From Hymenopellis radicata (lineage: Eukaryota > Basidiomycota > Agaricomycetes > Agaricales > Physalacriaceae): 39,991 nucleotides of DNA. A program made the position numbers and the translations under genes. Below, in pieces: positions 39,140 through 39,991 of the stretch. The stretch spans positions 1 to 39,991 of the forward strand of contig JADNRX010000467.1 in NCBI GenBank assembly GCA_015501595.1, given 5' to 3'. The notes under the pieces were generated by a model. The model made no database searches and had not been told where the DNA came from. It saw only the letters and a program-made list of their open reading frames with translations. The first letter of the stretch is position 1. Each line of letters starts with the position of its first letter.

Positions 39140-39991
39140 CTCACCCCTCCAAGACCTGTCGAATCGTTCCGCCGCCGAGAGAGAGAGGAGCTTGACCCGA
39201 CTCGATTCGACAAGATCAACAAGATCAGCACGGATGGTGAGCAGGACGCGCGTCTCGAGCTCAGATCGCGGGCAGCGCCTCTTCTCATTGCGGCGCGTAA
39301 TGAGGGAATAAGGAGTAAAAGCCGGACTCGATCACCTCGCCATCATCAACGAGAACGTCTCTCAGCAACTCTCGCAGTGCAAGCCCCGCAAAGATGTATG
39401 TCTTGAAGTCATTCAAGATGCCCCCGGGCCAGCCCCACGAGAAAATGCTCCTCAAGGAATAAACACAAACGAGGAATCAAGGGCACTTTCCAATTGAGAG
39501 TGTCGTTGGCGGTGATTGGAGACATTTTCGGGTGAAGGTAGAGGCGAATGACTCTCTGACTTGGGAAGCTTGTCGGGATTGTAGCTGCCATCAGAGGATG
39601 TCTGTGCGAAAGGATATGGTCCGTGTTGTCTCTCAATGTGGCGCAAAGCTGCTGGCGCCATTGAGCCAGGAATCGAGGAATTTCCTGGGCGCTTAGATGA
39701 CAAACAGCATCAACGAGTCGAGGTCCAAGATCGGTGTGAGTGAGCTCAACGGCAGTAGAGATACCACAGTGTTTGATTCCATTCTAGATCGAGTGAGTAT
39801 TCTTGAAAAGTAAACAAGGTCGGAAAACCTACATGATAATCGCCGCCGCTCATGAGTGCGATAAGTATCAAGTTCGCTTGTGTCAAGTTATTCTGTTCTA
39901 GTGCAGACGCAGAATAACTTGTGATATGAACTTTCCCCGTTCTATAGTTGACGCTGTTCCTATTCAACAGACTATAGGTATCCTTCAATTC
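39140..39991 (-). pseudogene. XPG/Rad2-family nuclease, GEN1/Yen1-like (partial, frameshifted)
   Basis: The gene enters from the right edge. Its first visible exon ends TQANLILIALMSGGDYH, the XPG-I/helix-hairpin-helix border of this family, and splices through a 49-nt intron (39784-39832) to NGIKHCGISTAVELTHTDLG, the glycine-rich turn that follows. It continues RFLAQWRQQLC, ATIPTSFPSQRVIRLYLHP and RLCLFLEEHF. An extra base in a T-run (A-run on plus, 39442-39445) then shifts the frame to GGILNDFKTYIFAGLALREL; another stop follows at 39284. Intact members are structure-specific endonucleases that cut Holliday junctions or flaps. The acidic catalytic N-terminal half lies outside the window. Confidence 0.75.

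Overview
The window is nuclear DNA of a filamentous basidiomycete, most likely an Agaricomycete. The evidence is dense short introns (about 44-60 nt, GT...AG) in nearly every host gene, gene families typical of mushrooms (type I metacaspase, TKL-like kinase, F-box protein, multi-pass receptor-like protein), and an Agaricomycete-type Ty3/gypsy element and LINE. No prokaryotic features were seen. Names are from reading protein motifs by eye; nothing was searched.

Layout. 1-9.66 kb: gene-poor, decayed repeat-rich DNA holding a three-copy dispersed repeat, several tandem repeats, small inverted-repeat (MITE-like) elements and a relic of an FMN-dependent 2-hydroxyacid dehydrogenase gene. 9.67-13.9 kb: a 5'-truncated, frameshifted LINE, split by a 678-bp non-autonomous hAT element with a perfect 8-bp target duplication. 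14.2-15.3 kb: a second, unrelated hAT-type element (1,098 bp). 15.4-26.6 kb: the host gene island. It is flanked by two inverted copies of one block that holds a tRNA-Gly, a small membrane-protein gene and a SUS1/ENY2 gene. Between the copies lie a multi-pass membrane protein, a metacaspase, a protein kinase and an F-box-like gene. 27.2-38.9 kb: an 11.6-kb Ty3/gypsy LTR retrotransposon with 402-bp LTRs. 39.1-40 kb: an XPG/GEN1-like nuclease relic running off the right edge.

Two things stand out. First, the inverted duplicates have decayed reciprocally. The left copy keeps an intact SUS1 and tRNA but has a deletion in the membrane-protein gene. The right copy keeps an intact membrane-protein gene but has a SUS1 with no start codon, a lost splice donor and a stop codon, plus a ruined tRNA. 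Each gene therefore survives once. Second, the LTR element carries, between integrase and its 3' LTR, two antisense genes with five phase-consistent spliceosomal introns in total. Both read cleanly from ATG to stop, whereas the sense-strand gag-pol of the same element is broken by several frameshifts and a 140-bp TA-flanked MITE. This antisense intron-bearing cassette is my best candidate for something undescribed.
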